Shown here: piece after piece, positions 9,422 to 18,680 of the stretch
Layout of the letters: each line of letters opens with the position of its first letter
Numbering within the stretch: position 1 is the stretch's first letter
DNA from: CAMDMI01 sp044379485
GTDB taxonomy: Bacteria > Bacteroidota > Bacteroidia > Cytophagales > Flexibacteraceae
Length of the DNA: 64,000 nucleotides
Direction: 5' to 3'
Assembly (NCBI GenBank): GCA_044379485.1
Contig: JBIPOE010000012.1
Location: 4,416 to 68,415, forward strand
Made by a program: the position numbers and the translations under genes
Notes under the pieces: generated by a model
The model's database searches: none
What the model saw: only the letters and a program-made list of their open reading frames with translations
What the model was told of the DNA's origin: nothing

Positions 9422-12400
9422 ATGCGGAATACAAAATTAAAATTGAAAATATTCACTATCATATTGGCAATTGCATTCACTACCAATGCTTTTGCCCAAA
9501 GAACCTTAAGTGTAATTTCAGCCGATCCCCGATTGAAAATTGCGCTGGACTTAATGGAAAGGCGAAATTTTCAGGCCGCCAGCCTTGAATTTCAAACTTT
9601 TTTACGGTCCAGTCAGGACTATACACCAGGTTCTAAAGAATTGGCAAATTATTATCTGGCCCATTGTGCACTTCGTTTAAGCCACCCGGATGCTGAGGAA
9701 CAATTGCTTACCCATATTAAGAATTACCCAGGAGGCTTGTATGAAACCAGGTCTAACTTCGATTTGGGCTCTTATTATTTTCAAATCAGAAAATGGGATA
9801 TAGCCGTACAGTATTTTACCAAAATTCCGGCGGATGGATTGGAAGAAAATTTCCAAATGGAGGCAGATTATAAAACAGGGGTTGCTTGTTTTCAATTGCA
9901 ACAGTTTGATAGAGCAAAATCTTATTTTCAAAAAAATAAGAATAAAAATCATCCTTTTAAAGGATCTGCAGCTTATTATACTGCCTACTTGAATTATAAA
10001 GATGGTTTGTATGATGATGCCCTTTCAGATCTTGATCTGGCAGCCACCACACAGGAATTTAAACCTTTGATTCCAGTTTTAAAGGCAAGTATTTTATACA
10101 AAAAGAAGGATTATAATGCTGTTATTAGCCTTGGAGATCAGACATTTAAAGATACGGCCAAAGTTTCAAATCCTGAAGAATTGCATCTTTTGGTTGGGGA
10201 ATCATATTTTAATAAAAAAGAATATAAACTTGCTGCTGAGCACTTTGACAAATATTCCAGATCCGCAAAAGGAAATCTGGGCAAGCCGCTTCAATTCAGA
10301 ATGGCATTTACCTACTTCAAAACTGATCAAACAGACAAGGCAATTGCAGGATTCAGACAAGTGGCCGCCAGATTGGATACCAACAAGGGCAAAAAGGATA
10401 CTTTAGGGCAATTTTCATCCTATTATTTAGGAGTTTGTTATTTAAAAAAGGACCAGAAACAGTTTGCCCAAAATGCCTTTGACCAGGCCAGTTTACTTAA
10501 TGCTGATCCAAAAATTCAGGAGGTTGCATGGTTTAACGCTGGAAAACTCGCCTATGATCTTGCCAAATATGGGGATGCAGTTGAGATCCTGAAAGACTTC
10601 CTGGACAACTATCCCAAAAGTGAACATGTGGCTGAAGCCAATGAATTGATAGGAGAGGGCTTGCTGAATAGCAATGATTTTGAAGCGGCTTTGTCGTACA
10701 TGGAAAAGACTAAAATTAAATCTGAGCGACTTGGTCTTGCCTATCAACGGGCTGCCTATCAGCGGGGCACTACTTTTTTTAATGACGGAAACACACTAAA
10801 AGCCACTGAGCTATTTACTCAATCTCTTAAGTATCCAAACGATAAAGAAACTTTAGCAGCCACACATTTTTGGTTAGGTGAAAGTTTAATGAAAGACCGT
10901 CAGTTTTCTAAAGCAATGCTAGAATATGCTGCAGTTTTAAAAATAGATCCTGTATTGGCTGGTCCGTATTTTAGCAAAGCAAAATTTGGCCTGGGTTATG
11001 CCTATTACAACTCCAAAGACTATTCAAAAGCCTTGGGAAATTTTAGGGATTACATTTCTGAAACAGAAAAAACTCCTCAAAAAATACAGTTGTCAGATGC
11101 AATTCTTAGGTATGCCGATTGTTTGTATGCGACCAAAGATTACAGTGCTGCTTTGAAAACGTATGACAAGGCGATTGATAACAAAACGTCAGAAATGGAT
11201 TATGCCTTCTATCAAAAAGGTGTAGTTTATGCTGTTTTGAAGGATTTTGAAAATGCCCGAACCAATTTTTCGGTAGTTGTTGAAAAGTATTCGAAATCAA
11301 GACTTTTTGATGAGGCACTTTTTCAAAAAGCCCAAATGGACTTTGAATCAACCAACTATCAGGCAGCCATTCGTGGGTATAGCAATATTATTGAGACTAT
11401 GCCTGAGAGTTCTATTTTGCCTTTTTGTTATCTGAATAGGGGAATTTCCAAATCAAATTTGAAAGAATACGCCTCCGCAGTGGATGATTTTAAGAAAATA
11501 CTAAACGATTATCCCAATCATGTAGCCTCAAATTCAGCAATTTTAGGATTACAGGAAGGCTTGGTTCAAACAGGAGGGGAGGAGCAATTGACAGAGTATT
11601 TTGCCAAATACAAAAAGGCCAATCCTGAATCTGATGCATTGGAAAGTATTGAGTTTGAAACCTGTAAAGCCTTGTATAACAATCAGAAATATACAAAATC
11701 TATAGGTGGATTTCAGGATTATATTAAAAACTATCCAGGTTCGTCTTTTGTTCCTGAGGCTAAATTTTTTCTTTCTGAATCTCAATACCGGGGTGGAAAT
11801 AAATCTGAGGCGCTATCTGGTTACAAAGAAATCGTGTCCCAGGGAAAGAGCAACTGGTACATACGATCCTTGTTTAGAATTGCTGAATTGGAATATAACA
11901 ATGGAAACTTCAATGTCTCTGCCCAACAATATTCTGTTCTTTTAAACGGAGTTGCTAAATCAAACAAAGATGTGAACAATGCTACTTTGGGATTGATTGA
12001 AAATTTATACCAAATGGGTAAATATGATTCAGTTGCTGCTTTAAGTGCTGAATTGTTGAAAAAAGAAAATCTGGCTTTGGATGTATCAAACAAGGCTTCA
12101 CTTTATGCAGCTAAAGTATTTGTTGGAAAGGGTGAATATGAAAAAGCAATTGATGAATTGTTAAACACAGTAAACAATGCACAGGATGTAAATGGTGCTG
12201 AGGCTCAGTACCTTGTTGGAGAGGTTTTTTACAAACAAAAAAAGTATAATGAATCTCTTGCGGCACTTTTCGATTTAAAGAGTCGGTTTGCCTCCTATCC
12301 AAAATGGTATAACAAAGGTTTCCTATTGATGGCTGATAATTACAAAGAACAAAAAGAGTATTTTCAGGCCCAGGCTACCTTGAATTCCATTATTGAGAAT

Positions 12401-12484
12401 GCAAAGGACAAAGAGACCATTTCTGGTGCCAAGTCCAGATTGGCTGCGCTTAAAGTTGAAATAGGGGATGAGCGAAAACCTTAA
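9422..12484 (+). CDS. Large exported tetratricopeptide-repeat protein
   Basis: The frame opens at 9362, but the ATG at 9422 puts a signal peptide first (KIFTIILAIAFTTNAFAQ), giving 1020 residues. Almost the whole mature protein is TPR-like helical hairpins, with recurrent A-x3-Y/F and aromatic-Y motifs such as AAYYTAYLNYKDGLYDDAL, FWLGESLMKDRQFSKAML and YLVGEVFYKQKKYNESLA. Proteins of this size are widespread in Bacteroidota and are thought to be periplasmic or outer-membrane-associated scaffolds; some resemble YbgF/BamD-type helical repeats. No enzymatic domain is visible. purA follows 66 bp downstream on the same strand, so co-transcription is possible but functionally unexplained. Confidence 0.85.
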   Translation: MRNTKLKLKIFTIILAIAFTTNAFAQRTLSVISADPRLKIALDLMERRNFQAASLEFQTFLRSSQDYTPGSKELANYYLAHCALRLSHPDAEEQLLTHIKNYPGGLYETRSNFDLGSYYFQIRKWDIAVQYFTKIPADGLEENFQMEADYKTGVACFQLQQFDRAKSYFQKNKNKNHPFKGSAAYYTAYLNYKDGLYDDALSDLDLAATTQEFKPLIPVLKASILYKKKDYNAVISLGDQTFKDTAKVSNPEELHLLVGESYFNKKEYKLAAEHFDKYSRSAKGNLGKPLQFRMAFTYFKTDQTDKAIAGFRQVAARLDTNKGKKDTLGQFSSYYLGVCYLKKDQKQFAQNAFDQASLLNADPKIQEVAWFNAGKLAYDLAKYGDAVEILKDFLDNYPKSEHVAEANELIGEGLLNSNDFEAALSYMEKTKIKSERLGLAYQRAAYQRGTTFFNDGNTLKATELFTQSLKYPNDKETLAATHFWLGESLMKDRQFSKAMLEYAAVLKIDPVLAGPYFSKAKFGLGYAYYNSKDYSKALGNFRDYISETEKTPQKIQLSDAILRYADCLYATKDYSAALKTYDKAIDNKTSEMDYAFYQKGVVYAVLKDFENARTNFSVVVEKYSKSRLFDEALFQKAQMDFESTNYQAAIRGYSNIIETMPESSILPFCYLNRGISKSNLKEYASAVDDFKKILNDYPNHVASNSAILGLQEGLVQTGGEEQLTEYFAKYKKANPESDALESIEFETCKALYNNQKYTKSIGGFQDYIKNYPGSSFVPEAKFFLSESQYRGGNKSEALSGYKEIVSQGKSNWYIRSLFRIAELEYNNGNFNVSAQQYSVLLNGVAKSNKDVNNATLGLIENLYQMGKYDSVAALSAELLKKENLALDVSNKASLYAAKVFVGKGEYEKAIDELLNTVNNAQDVNGAEAQYLVGEVFYKQKKYNESLAALFDLKSRFASYPKWYNKGFLLMADNYKEQKEYFQAQATLNSIIENAKDKETISGAKSRLAALKVEIGDERKP

Positions 12485-12550
12485 TTAAATTAGGTTTAAT
12501 CGGTTTTTGATTAGTTAAGAAAATAGAAAAATAAAGAATTTAGAAATATA

Positions 12551-13822
12551 ATGCCCATAGACGTGCTTTTAGGTCTCCAATGGGGAGATGAAGGAAAAGG
12601 AAAGGTTGTGGATTTTATTGCACCTGAATATGATGTTGTTGCCCGTTTTCAGGGTGGTCCAAATGCGGGTCACACTCTTGTAATGGATGGCATAAAGCAT
12701 GTTTTGCATCAAATTCCTTCAGGAATCTTTAGGCCGGATACCATTAATGTAATTGGAAATGGCGTAGTTCTTGATCCCGCCGTATTTGCAAAAGAGGTTC
12801 GGGCTTTGGTTTTGAAGGGGATAGATGTGAAACAAAACCTTTACATTTCCAATAGAACACAGATTATCATACCAACTCATAAATTGTTGGATAGAGCAAG
12901 TGAGGCATCCAAAGGAGAACAAAAGATTGGTTCTACTTTAAAAGGAATTGGCCCCAGTTATCAGGATAAATATGCAAGGCAGGGTTTAAGACTTGGTGAT
13001 ATTCTGAGTGCCGATTTTGAGTCCAGATATAATGATTTGAAAAACTTCCACTTAGCAATTCTCGAAAAAGGAGGATGGGATAGCGTGGAGTTAAACGAAA
13101 TGGAATCTGATTTCTTTGAAGCTTTAGAAGGTATCCGAAGCTTTAAAATTGTCAATACAGAGTATTTATTGAATGATTGTCTCCAAAAAGGCCAGGCAAT
13201 TCTTGCTGAGGGTGCACAAGGAGCTATGTTGGATATTGACTTTGGTAGTTATCCTTTTGTAACCTCAAGTAGTACAACTGCAGCAGGTGCTTGCACTGGC
13301 CTGGGCATTGCGCCAAGGCATATTCGAAATGTAATTGGCATTACAAAGGCGTATTGCACAAGGGTTGGTAGCGGCCCATTTCCAACTGAGTTGAAAGATG
13401 AAACGGGAGAGAAAATTCGTAAGGCTGGGCATGAATTTGGTTCCACCACAGGGCGTCCCAGAAGAACTGGTTGGTTGGATTTACCAGCCTTAAAGTTTGC
13501 CAATATGGTAAATGGAACTACTGAAATGTTGATTATGAAAGGTGATGTGTTGGATGGATTTGATGAAATCAAGATTTGTACAGCATACCACAATAATAAA
13601 GGGGAGGTGAGTGATGAATTGCATTATGACATGGCCAGAAACGAGGTGTTTCCAGTTTTTCATACCTTGCCGGGTTGGCCTGAAGGTTTGCATGAAGCCA
13701 ATTCATGGGAAAGTTTACCTCAAACTTTCAAAAATTATTGCCTGTTTATTGAATCGAAATTGGGAGTACCCATTTCATTCGTATCCACAGGACCTGGAAG
13801 GGAACAAACGATAGTTAGGTAG
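12551..13822 (+). CDS. purA: Adenylosuccinate synthetase
   Basis: This full-length 423-residue enzyme joins IMP and aspartate using GTP to form adenylosuccinate, the first committed step from IMP to AMP. The P-loop-like GLQWGDEGKGKVVDF is at residues 8-22 (Asp13 and Lys16 are the classic catalytic pair), followed by GPNAGHT (GTP/IMP site), GIGPSYQDKYAR, and the C-terminal STTGRPRRTGW and STGPGREQT motifs. It is cytoplasmic and housekeeping. The TAG stop is immediately followed by a 178-bp MITE-like element, with the stop codon itself inside the apparent target-site duplication. Confidence 0.97.
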   Translation: MPIDVLLGLQWGDEGKGKVVDFIAPEYDVVARFQGGPNAGHTLVMDGIKHVLHQIPSGIFRPDTINVIGNGVVLDPAVFAKEVRALVLKGIDVKQNLYISNRTQIIIPTHKLLDRASEASKGEQKIGSTLKGIGPSYQDKYARQGLRLGDILSADFESRYNDLKNFHLAILEKGGWDSVELNEMESDFFEALEGIRSFKIVNTEYLLNDCLQKGQAILAEGAQGAMLDIDFGSYPFVTSSSTTAAGACTGLGIAPRHIRNVIGITKAYCTRVGSGPFPTELKDETGEKIRKAGHEFGSTTGRPRRTGWLDLPALKFANMVNGTTEMLIMKGDVLDGFDEIKICTAYHNNKGEVSDELHYDMARNEVFPVFHTLPGWPEGLHEANSWESLPQTFKNYCLFIESKLGVPISFVSTGPGREQTIVR

Positions 13823-13824
13823 AA

Positions 13825-14002
13825 CCCAAAAGTCGCAAATAGTATTTAACTTTTTGATTTTCACCTTGAAACATTTCTCCCGGCTGTGTTCGCCAAAGGC
13901 GAAAGAAACTGGAATAGTTTATCCCGCCAAAGCGGGAAGGCCATAAAGAATAGAAAATCAAAAGGTTAAAGAGGTAATTGACAATTGCTTGCGACTTTTG
14001 GG
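13825..14002. mobile_element. MITE-like palindromic element, copy 1
   Basis: This 178-bp element is bounded by perfect 14-bp terminal inverted repeats (CCCAAAAGTCGCAA / TTGCGACTTTTGGG). A second, subterminal inverted pair, TTTAAC(T/C)TTTTGATTTTC, is offset from the ends. Inside are two small hairpins, TTCGCCAAAGGCGAA at 13889-13903 and CCCGCCAAAGCGGG at 13923-13936. The flanks carry a 5-bp direct repeat TAGAA on each side, which fits a target-site duplication. A copy of the same length with about four mismatches lies at 61374-61551. No transposase is inside; short frames across it are by-products of the palindrome. It is presumably mobilised in trans. Confidence 0.8.
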
Positions 14003-14460
14003 TAGAATCTATTTTTATATTGATAGAATTTCTTAAAAGTAAAACTTTGATCCAGGCGGTTAACAAAAGCCGGTTTAAGCATTTTAGTTTCATGTGTTTT
14101 GCAACCAAAACTGAGCAAGGTAGAGTCAAGTCACAGATTATTTCATTGAAAATTTGCGATTTTTGGATTCAATCTTTGGTTGATTCTGGTGCTTACAGGA
14201 TTAAATATTTTTAAGAAATTGTTTAAATATTTTTTTAAAGTACTTATTGATACAAATACCCTAAAATTCATCCAGAAATTTATATTATAGAACGTGAAAG
14301 AATTGCCATTCAGTTATTGTTTTCTGGGATTTTTTGTATTAAAAATTTGAAATTCAGCCAGTTAAAATTTATTTTTCTATTTGTTATTCTTCCGCTGACT
14401 TAGATCAATAAAACCAAACTAATCAAAATTTAATGTGAGATTTATTTGGAACCAATCTAA
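14003..14460. other. Intergenic stretch without recognisable gene
   Basis: This AT-rich stretch lies between the MITE-like element and the candidate small RNA. I see no open frame with codon-like character or family resemblance, and no strong hairpin. It probably holds the promoter of whatever is transcribed toward the + strand terminator at 14537-14569. A partial -7-like TTTATTTG lies at 14441-14448, but without a convincing -33 box. Confidence 0.4.
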
Positions 14461-14563
14461 AAAGTGCGACATTTGTCTCGCGGTCCTGTTAAGGGAAAAG
14501 GGACCGTAATTGTGATTTTGGGTTTATTGAAATTTTCAGAAGGCGCTCTTTGGGCGCCTTCTG
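14461..14563 (+). ncRNA. Candidate structured small RNA
   Basis: The stretch contains three consecutive potential hairpins and no plausible frame: GCGA...TCGC near 14466, GGTCC...GGACC around 14482-14505, and a final 10-bp stem with a T-tract that looks like an intrinsic terminator. A terminator with no gene in front of it, and with tRNAs on the opposite strand, suggests a short + strand transcript. I see no match to tmRNA, 4.5S RNA, RNase P or 6S RNA signatures. This is inference from structure only. Confidence 0.3.
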
Positions 14564-14569
14564 ATTTTT
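14537..14569 (+). terminator. Intrinsic terminator
   Basis: A perfect 10-bp stem, CAGAAGGCGC / GCGCCTTCTG with a 7-nt loop (14537-14563), is followed by a five-T run. The T-tract is on the + strand only, so it ends a rightward transcript. Confidence 0.75.
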
Positions 14570-14617
14570 ATAGCCATTCGGAACAAATCAATCTACACCT
14601 CTTTAATTTTTTTGGGC

Positions 14618-14648
14618 AAAAAAAAACCGCAGCCTTTCGGATGCAGTT
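14618..14648 (-). terminator. Intrinsic terminator of the tRNA-Cys/tRNA-Gly transcript
   Basis: On the minus strand, AACTGCATCC-GAAA-GGCTGCGGTT forms a nearly perfect stem with a GAAA tetraloop, followed by nine T residues (the A-run at 14618-14626). It lies about 45 nt past the 3' end of tRNA-Gly and closes the two-tRNA operon. Confidence 0.8.
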
Positions 14649-14693
14649 TTAAATTTTATTGAGCCTTACTTTTTAACTTTTGCTCTTTTCTAG

Positions 14694-14766
14694 AGCGGGA
14701 GACGAGGCTCGAACCCGCGACCTACAGCTTGGAAGGCTGTCGCTCTACCAACTGAGCTACTCCCGC
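14694..14766 (-). tRNA. tRNA-Gly (TCC)
   Basis: The reverse strand folds as a full cloverleaf. The acceptor stem is GCGGGAG/CTCCCGC, the D-arm AGCTCAGTTGGTAGAGC, the anticodon loop CTTCCAA with anticodon TCC, and the T-arm GCGGGTTCGAGCCTCGT region with the TTCGAG loop. The discriminator base is T. CCA is not encoded. It is second in a two-tRNA transcript after tRNA-Cys. Confidence 0.96.
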
Positions 14767-14791
14767 GTTTATTTTTCTGAAGAAAAATCTG

Positions 14792-14862
14792 AGGTTCCGA
14801 GCGGATTCGAACCGCTGTAGAAGGTTTTGCAGACCTCTGCCTAGCCACTCGGCCACGGAACC
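14792..14862 (-). tRNA. tRNA-Cys (GCA)
   Basis: The reverse-strand cloverleaf has acceptor stem GGTTCCG/CGGAACC, D-arm GGCCGAGTGGCTAGGC, anticodon loop CTGCAAA with anticodon GCA, and T-arm AGCGGTTCGAATCCGCT. The discriminator base is T (U73 in the RNA), the expected identity element for tRNA-Cys. CCA is not encoded. It is the first tRNA of the pair, 25 bp before tRNA-Gly, with a promoter match just upstream. Confidence 0.96.
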
Positions 14863-14879
14863 TTTTTTTAATTGGGTTG

Positions 14880-14910
14880 CAAAAGTAGGAATCCTAATTC
14901 CAATTCAAAA
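14880..14910 (-). promoter_or_regulatory. Bacteroidetes-type promoter of the tRNA operon
   Basis: On the minus strand TTTTG (14906-14910) and TACTTTTG (14880-14887) are separated by 18 bp. This matches the Bacteroidetes -33 TTTG and -7 TAnnTTTG consensus. Transcription would start a few bases upstream of the tRNA-Cys 5' end at 14862. Confidence 0.7.
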
Positions 14911-14962
14911 CTTTTTAATGGTTTTGTTTTCAATTTATCTTTTTTCGCAATCCCCTTTACTT

Positions 14963-16009
14963 ATGCAAAAACCAGTCCGAACCTTATTATCTGCTTTTGG
15001 AATGTCTGGAAAGGTATTTCATGGGCCTTTACTTTCAGCCCATTCCGGATTTGAGATTTCAGGAATTGTGCAAAGAACCAAAAAGGATTCATTGGATTAT
15101 TATCCTGATGCACAAATTTTTACCAATTATCAGGATGCCATTTTAGCTACGAAGCCTGATTTGGTTGTTATAAACACACCCCCGTTTTTACATTTTGAAG
15201 AAACGAAACTTGCCTTAGAAATGGGATGTCATGTAGTTGTGGAAAAGCCATTTGCCACCTCCATTTCAGAAGCTCAAATTTTAATAAAAGTAGCTGATGA
15301 AATAGGAAAAATGCTCACAGCCTTCCAAAACCGACGTTGGGATTCTGATTTTTTGACCATTAAAAAGCTAAAGGATTCTGGTATTTTAGGGAAATGGAAT
15401 CATTTCGAAACCAACTTCAACCGTTATCGCCCGGAAGTTGAACCACAAACCTGGAAAGAAATCCAACAACAAGGTTCTGGTTTGGTTTGGAATTTGGGCC
15501 CACACCTCATTGATCAGGCTTTGCAACTGTTTGGGTTTCCTGAGGCAGTCACAGCTTTCATTCGAAAAATCCGGCCTGGGGCACAGGTTGAAGATTCATT
15601 TCAGATAATGCTTCATTACCCTGGTTTGGTGGCTGAATTAAAATCTTCCTATTTGGTTGCGGACTTTGGCCTCAAATACAAAATTCAGGGTGATTTATTT
15701 TCATTTCAAAAGGATGGAATGGATATTCAGGAGTCACAATTGAAGTCAGGTAAATCTTGCCTGGATTCGGATTATGGAATAGAACAACCTGAATTCAGGG
15801 GAACCATTCGAAAACAGGGCCTTCAAGGATTGGAGCAGGAATATTTTGAAAATGAACGAGGGAATTACCTGGCTTTTTATGATGCGGTTTTTGATTGCAT
15901 TCGCAAAGAAGGAAAGCCTCCAGTCCTGACCTCTGAAATTCTTCAGGTTTTGAGGGTTATTGAGGCGGTTTTTAAAAGTAATTCCTTGAAAACAACCATA
16001 AGTTTTTAA
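14963..16009 (+). CDS. Gfo/Idh/MocA family oxidoreductase
   Basis: The frame opens at 14918; the ATG at 14963 (MQKPVRTLLSAFGMSGKVFH) is the expected start, giving 348 residues. The Rossmann motif reads AFGMSGKVFHGPLLSA, followed by VVINTPPFLHFEETKLAL and the E-K-P motif in VVVEKPFAT near residue 93. WNLGPHLIDQAL is the C-terminal motif with the conserved His. It belongs to the YvaA/IolW-like branch of NAD(P)-dependent sugar or polyol dehydrogenases; the substrate is unknown. It is divergent from the tRNA operon and overlaps the mutS2 stop by 4 bp at its 3' end (convergent). Confidence 0.87.
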   Translation: MQKPVRTLLSAFGMSGKVFHGPLLSAHSGFEISGIVQRTKKDSLDYYPDAQIFTNYQDAILATKPDLVVINTPPFLHFEETKLALEMGCHVVVEKPFATSISEAQILIKVADEIGKMLTAFQNRRWDSDFLTIKKLKDSGILGKWNHFETNFNRYRPEVEPQTWKEIQQQGSGLVWNLGPHLIDQALQLFGFPEAVTAFIRKIRPGAQVEDSFQIMLHYPGLVAELKSSYLVADFGLKYKIQGDLFSFQKDGMDIQESQLKSGKSCLDSDYGIEQPEFRGTIRKQGLQGLEQEYFENERGNYLAFYDAVFDCIRKEGKPPVLTSEILQVLRVIEAVFKSNSLKTTISF

Positions 16010-18435
16010 ACATTCAAAGAAACCAAAGTAACGCCAGCACCGCCCCGGTCGGCATGCTCATCCTGAAAGGTTCCGATTTGTTTGAATCTTTTCAAATGGA
16101 TGCGTACCATGTTTCTTAAAATTCCATCTCCTTTACCGTGTAAAATGCGCAATTCCTTTTGACCAAGCAGAATTGCTTCGTCCAACCAGTTGTCCACCAG
16201 GCCGATTGCCTCATCAGTTCGCATGCCACGCAGGTCAATTTGGGTGTTGAAATTCATCATTTTCTCATTTAAGTTCAGGCTTGAGGTTGGGCGTCTCTCT
16301 TTTGATTTTTGTTCGTTTGGATTGCCTGATATCTTTTCGAGTTTTTCTGTTTTGATATTGGTTTTGAGCTCACCCATGGTTACTTCAGCATCTTTTCCTC
16401 TGAACCCGGTAACTTCTCCAATGCTTTGGGTTCCTTTTATTCGGACAGTATCTCCAACGCCAATTGTGCCGGCTATTACTTCTACTTTTATAGGGATGGG
16501 TTGTCCTTTTTTAGGTGCTTTTTCCTCTTCTTCCAGAGCTATAACTTCAGGTTCCAATTCTACTTTTATCTTTTCCAGTTCAGCCCTGGCAACTTTGGTT
16601 TTGGTCTTATCCGCTTCGGTTTCTTTGATGATTCTAATCGTTTCCTCAATCTTTTGGTTGGCGCCTTCAAGCATTTTACTTGCTTTTATTTTGGCATCGT
16701 TGAGTATCTTTTTACGCTGATTGTCAAGTTCTTGCTGCTTTTTTTCATTTTCTACCAACAGGAGTTTTGTTTTCCTGTCCCGGTTACTCAGTTCCTGATT
16801 TTTGTTTTCCCAAAGCCTTTTTTCTTCCTCTAAATCAGAAATCAGTTTGTCAACGTTTATTTTTTTAATGCCTATTTTTTGCTTTGCCTGGTTAAGAACT
16901 GATTTTGGAAGGCCAATTTTTTCTGCAATTTCCAAAGCATAAGAACTGCCTGGCTGGCCGATTTCCAATTGAAAAAGTGGTTCCATTTTCTCACCATCAA
17001 ATTTCATGGCGGCGTTTTCTATAGCTGGGTGGCGGTTTCCAAAGTTTTTCAAGTTGGTATAGTGCGTATTGACCAATCCAAAAATCTTCTTGTGGCATAG
17101 CGATTCGAGAATGGCCTCAGCGATGGGTCCACCTAAGGCTGGGTCGGTCCCTGTACCAAATTCATCAAGTAAAATCAGCGTTTTTTCATTTGCCTCCACC
17201 AACATATTTTTCATATTGGAGAGATGAGAACTATAGGTACTCAAATCGTTTTCAAGTGATTGCTGGTCGCCAATATCTACCAGAATTTTATCAAAAAAAC
17301 CAAGTTTGGAGCCTTCCCCAACAGGAACTGGCACGCCGGCCTGCCACATATATTGCACCAATCCTACTGTTTTAAGGCAAATGGATTTTCCCCCGGCATT
17401 GGGCCCGGAAATAACCAAAACTCTCTTTTCCTTTGTAAGCCAGATAGTTAAAGGCACAATCGGTTTGTGACTTTTGATATGGGACAAATACAAAAGCGGA
17501 TGCCTTGCTTCAAAAAGTCTGAAATCTGGTTCTGCCTGATGTCCAGGATGATTGGATTTGATTTTGAGACCGAATCTCGCTTTTGCCCGAATCAAATCCA
17601 GAACGCCCAGGAAGTTGTTTGCCATGCCAATCTGCCTTCTGAATGGTCTGATGCTGAGCGTTAATTCGGTGAGAATCCGATAAATCTCTCTGTTCTCTGC
17701 AAACTGAATTTCACGAATTTCATTGTTGGATTCCAGTGCCTCTTCTGGTTCAATATAAACGGTTTGGCCAGTGGCAGATTCGTCATGCACAAAGCCTTTG
17801 ATTTTCCTTTTGTATTCAGCTAAAATTGGGATCACCATTCTGCCATTTCGAAAAGTAATGCCTGCATCATCGGCTATAAATCCCTGAGCAATGGCTGATT
17901 TTAAAGCCTGGTCCAGTTTTCTTCGAAGGCGACTTTGTTCGTCTATTTTCTTCTTTCTGAGTTTGTTAAGTTCTGTTGAGGCGGTATCTCTAAGATCGCC
18001 GTCTTCGTCAAATACTTTTTCAATGTTGTAAAAAATCTCACTCGGAATTTCGACTCTTTGGCAAAGCGCAAACAGTCTTGGGAACTGGCTTTGATTTTTA
18101 CGGAGGGTTTTGATACAAAGTTCAATCGTTCTTAATCCACGGCTCAGGCGGGACCATTGGTCGCCCATAAGTACAAATCCTTCTATTTCAAGTTGTTCAG
18201 CATAGGGTAGGAGATCGAAAAAGTTGTTTTCCGGCAGCGAAATTCCTTCCTGGATCAATTTCTGGCACTCATGTACCTGCTCCTGATGGGCAACTACGAC
18301 ATCATATTGGCGGAGCATTTTTAGATTCTCTGCCATTTTTTTCCCAACATCTCCATGACATTGGTCTGATATCAAGCTTTTTATCTGGTCAAATCCCAGG
18401 CGTTGTTCTAAAATTTCGGTAGAGTTGTTTTTCAA
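16006..18435 (-). CDS. mutS2: MutS2 endonuclease (recombination suppressor / ribosome rescue factor)
   Basis: This 809-residue protein starts at a TTG (no ATG is available upstream). Domains in order: an N-terminal MutS2 core and clamp (residues 1-310), an ABC-type ATPase with Walker A GPNAGGKS near residue 345 and Walker B LILLDEFGTGTDPALGG near residue 418, a long Glu/Lys-rich coiled coil (about 515-640), a KOW-like barrel, and a C-terminal Smr nuclease domain with IDLRGMRTDEAI near 735 and LHGKGDG near 763. MutS2 lacks the mismatch-recognition domain of MutS. Known family roles are suppression of homologous recombination and splitting of collided ribosomes. It is monocistronic here. Confidence 0.95.
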   Translation of the reverse strand: MKNNSTEILEQRLGFDQIKSLISDQCHGDVGKKMAENLKMLRQYDVVVAHQEQVHECQKLIQEGISLPENNFFDLLPYAEQLEIEGFVLMGDQWSRLSRGLRTIELCIKTLRKNQSQFPRLFALCQRVEIPSEIFYNIEKVFDEDGDLRDTASTELNKLRKKKIDEQSRLRRKLDQALKSAIAQGFIADDAGITFRNGRMVIPILAEYKRKIKGFVHDESATGQTVYIEPEEALESNNEIREIQFAENREIYRILTELTLSIRPFRRQIGMANNFLGVLDLIRAKARFGLKIKSNHPGHQAEPDFRLFEARHPLLYLSHIKSHKPIVPLTIWLTKEKRVLVISGPNAGGKSICLKTVGLVQYMWQAGVPVPVGEGSKLGFFDKILVDIGDQQSLENDLSTYSSHLSNMKNMLVEANEKTLILLDEFGTGTDPALGGPIAEAILESLCHKKIFGLVNTHYTNLKNFGNRHPAIENAAMKFDGEKMEPLFQLEIGQPGSSYALEIAEKIGLPKSVLNQAKQKIGIKKINVDKLISDLEEEKRLWENKNQELSNRDRKTKLLLVENEKKQQELDNQRKKILNDAKIKASKMLEGANQKIEETIRIIKETEADKTKTKVARAELEKIKVELEPEVIALEEEEKAPKKGQPIPIKVEVIAGTIGVGDTVRIKGTQSIGEVTGFRGKDAEVTMGELKTNIKTEKLEKISGNPNEQKSKERRPTSSLNLNEKMMNFNTQIDLRGMRTDEAIGLVDNWLDEAILLGQKELRILHGKGDGILRNMVRIHLKRFKQIGTFQDEHADRGGAGVTLVSLNV

Positions 18436-18680
18436 ATTGAACTGTCAGAATTGAAGATGCAAATTTACTATTGAATATGGAAAGACTTATGAAAAGTAAA
18501 TCCAAGTTAATTTTGTTTCAAGGTTTAATGCATAAATGACTTTGGTAGGTTGATAATTTCAAATAATGGATTGCACCTTTTTTATCGCTGTTTGTTTTGA
18601 ATAAAAATCAGGGTTATTTTATTTTTTCAGGAATTGACACATTTCGGCTTTTTTTACATAAGAAGCAATCATTAAACACT

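Noticed and set aside
13815..14129. 104-codon minus-strand frame after purA
   Set aside because: It runs through the MITE-like palindrome; a similar frame appears in copy 2 only because the DNA repeat is shared.
16190..16833. Long hydrophobic frames antisense to the MutS2 coiled coil
   Set aside because: They arise from the Glu/Lys-rich codons of the coiled coil read backwards; no gene.
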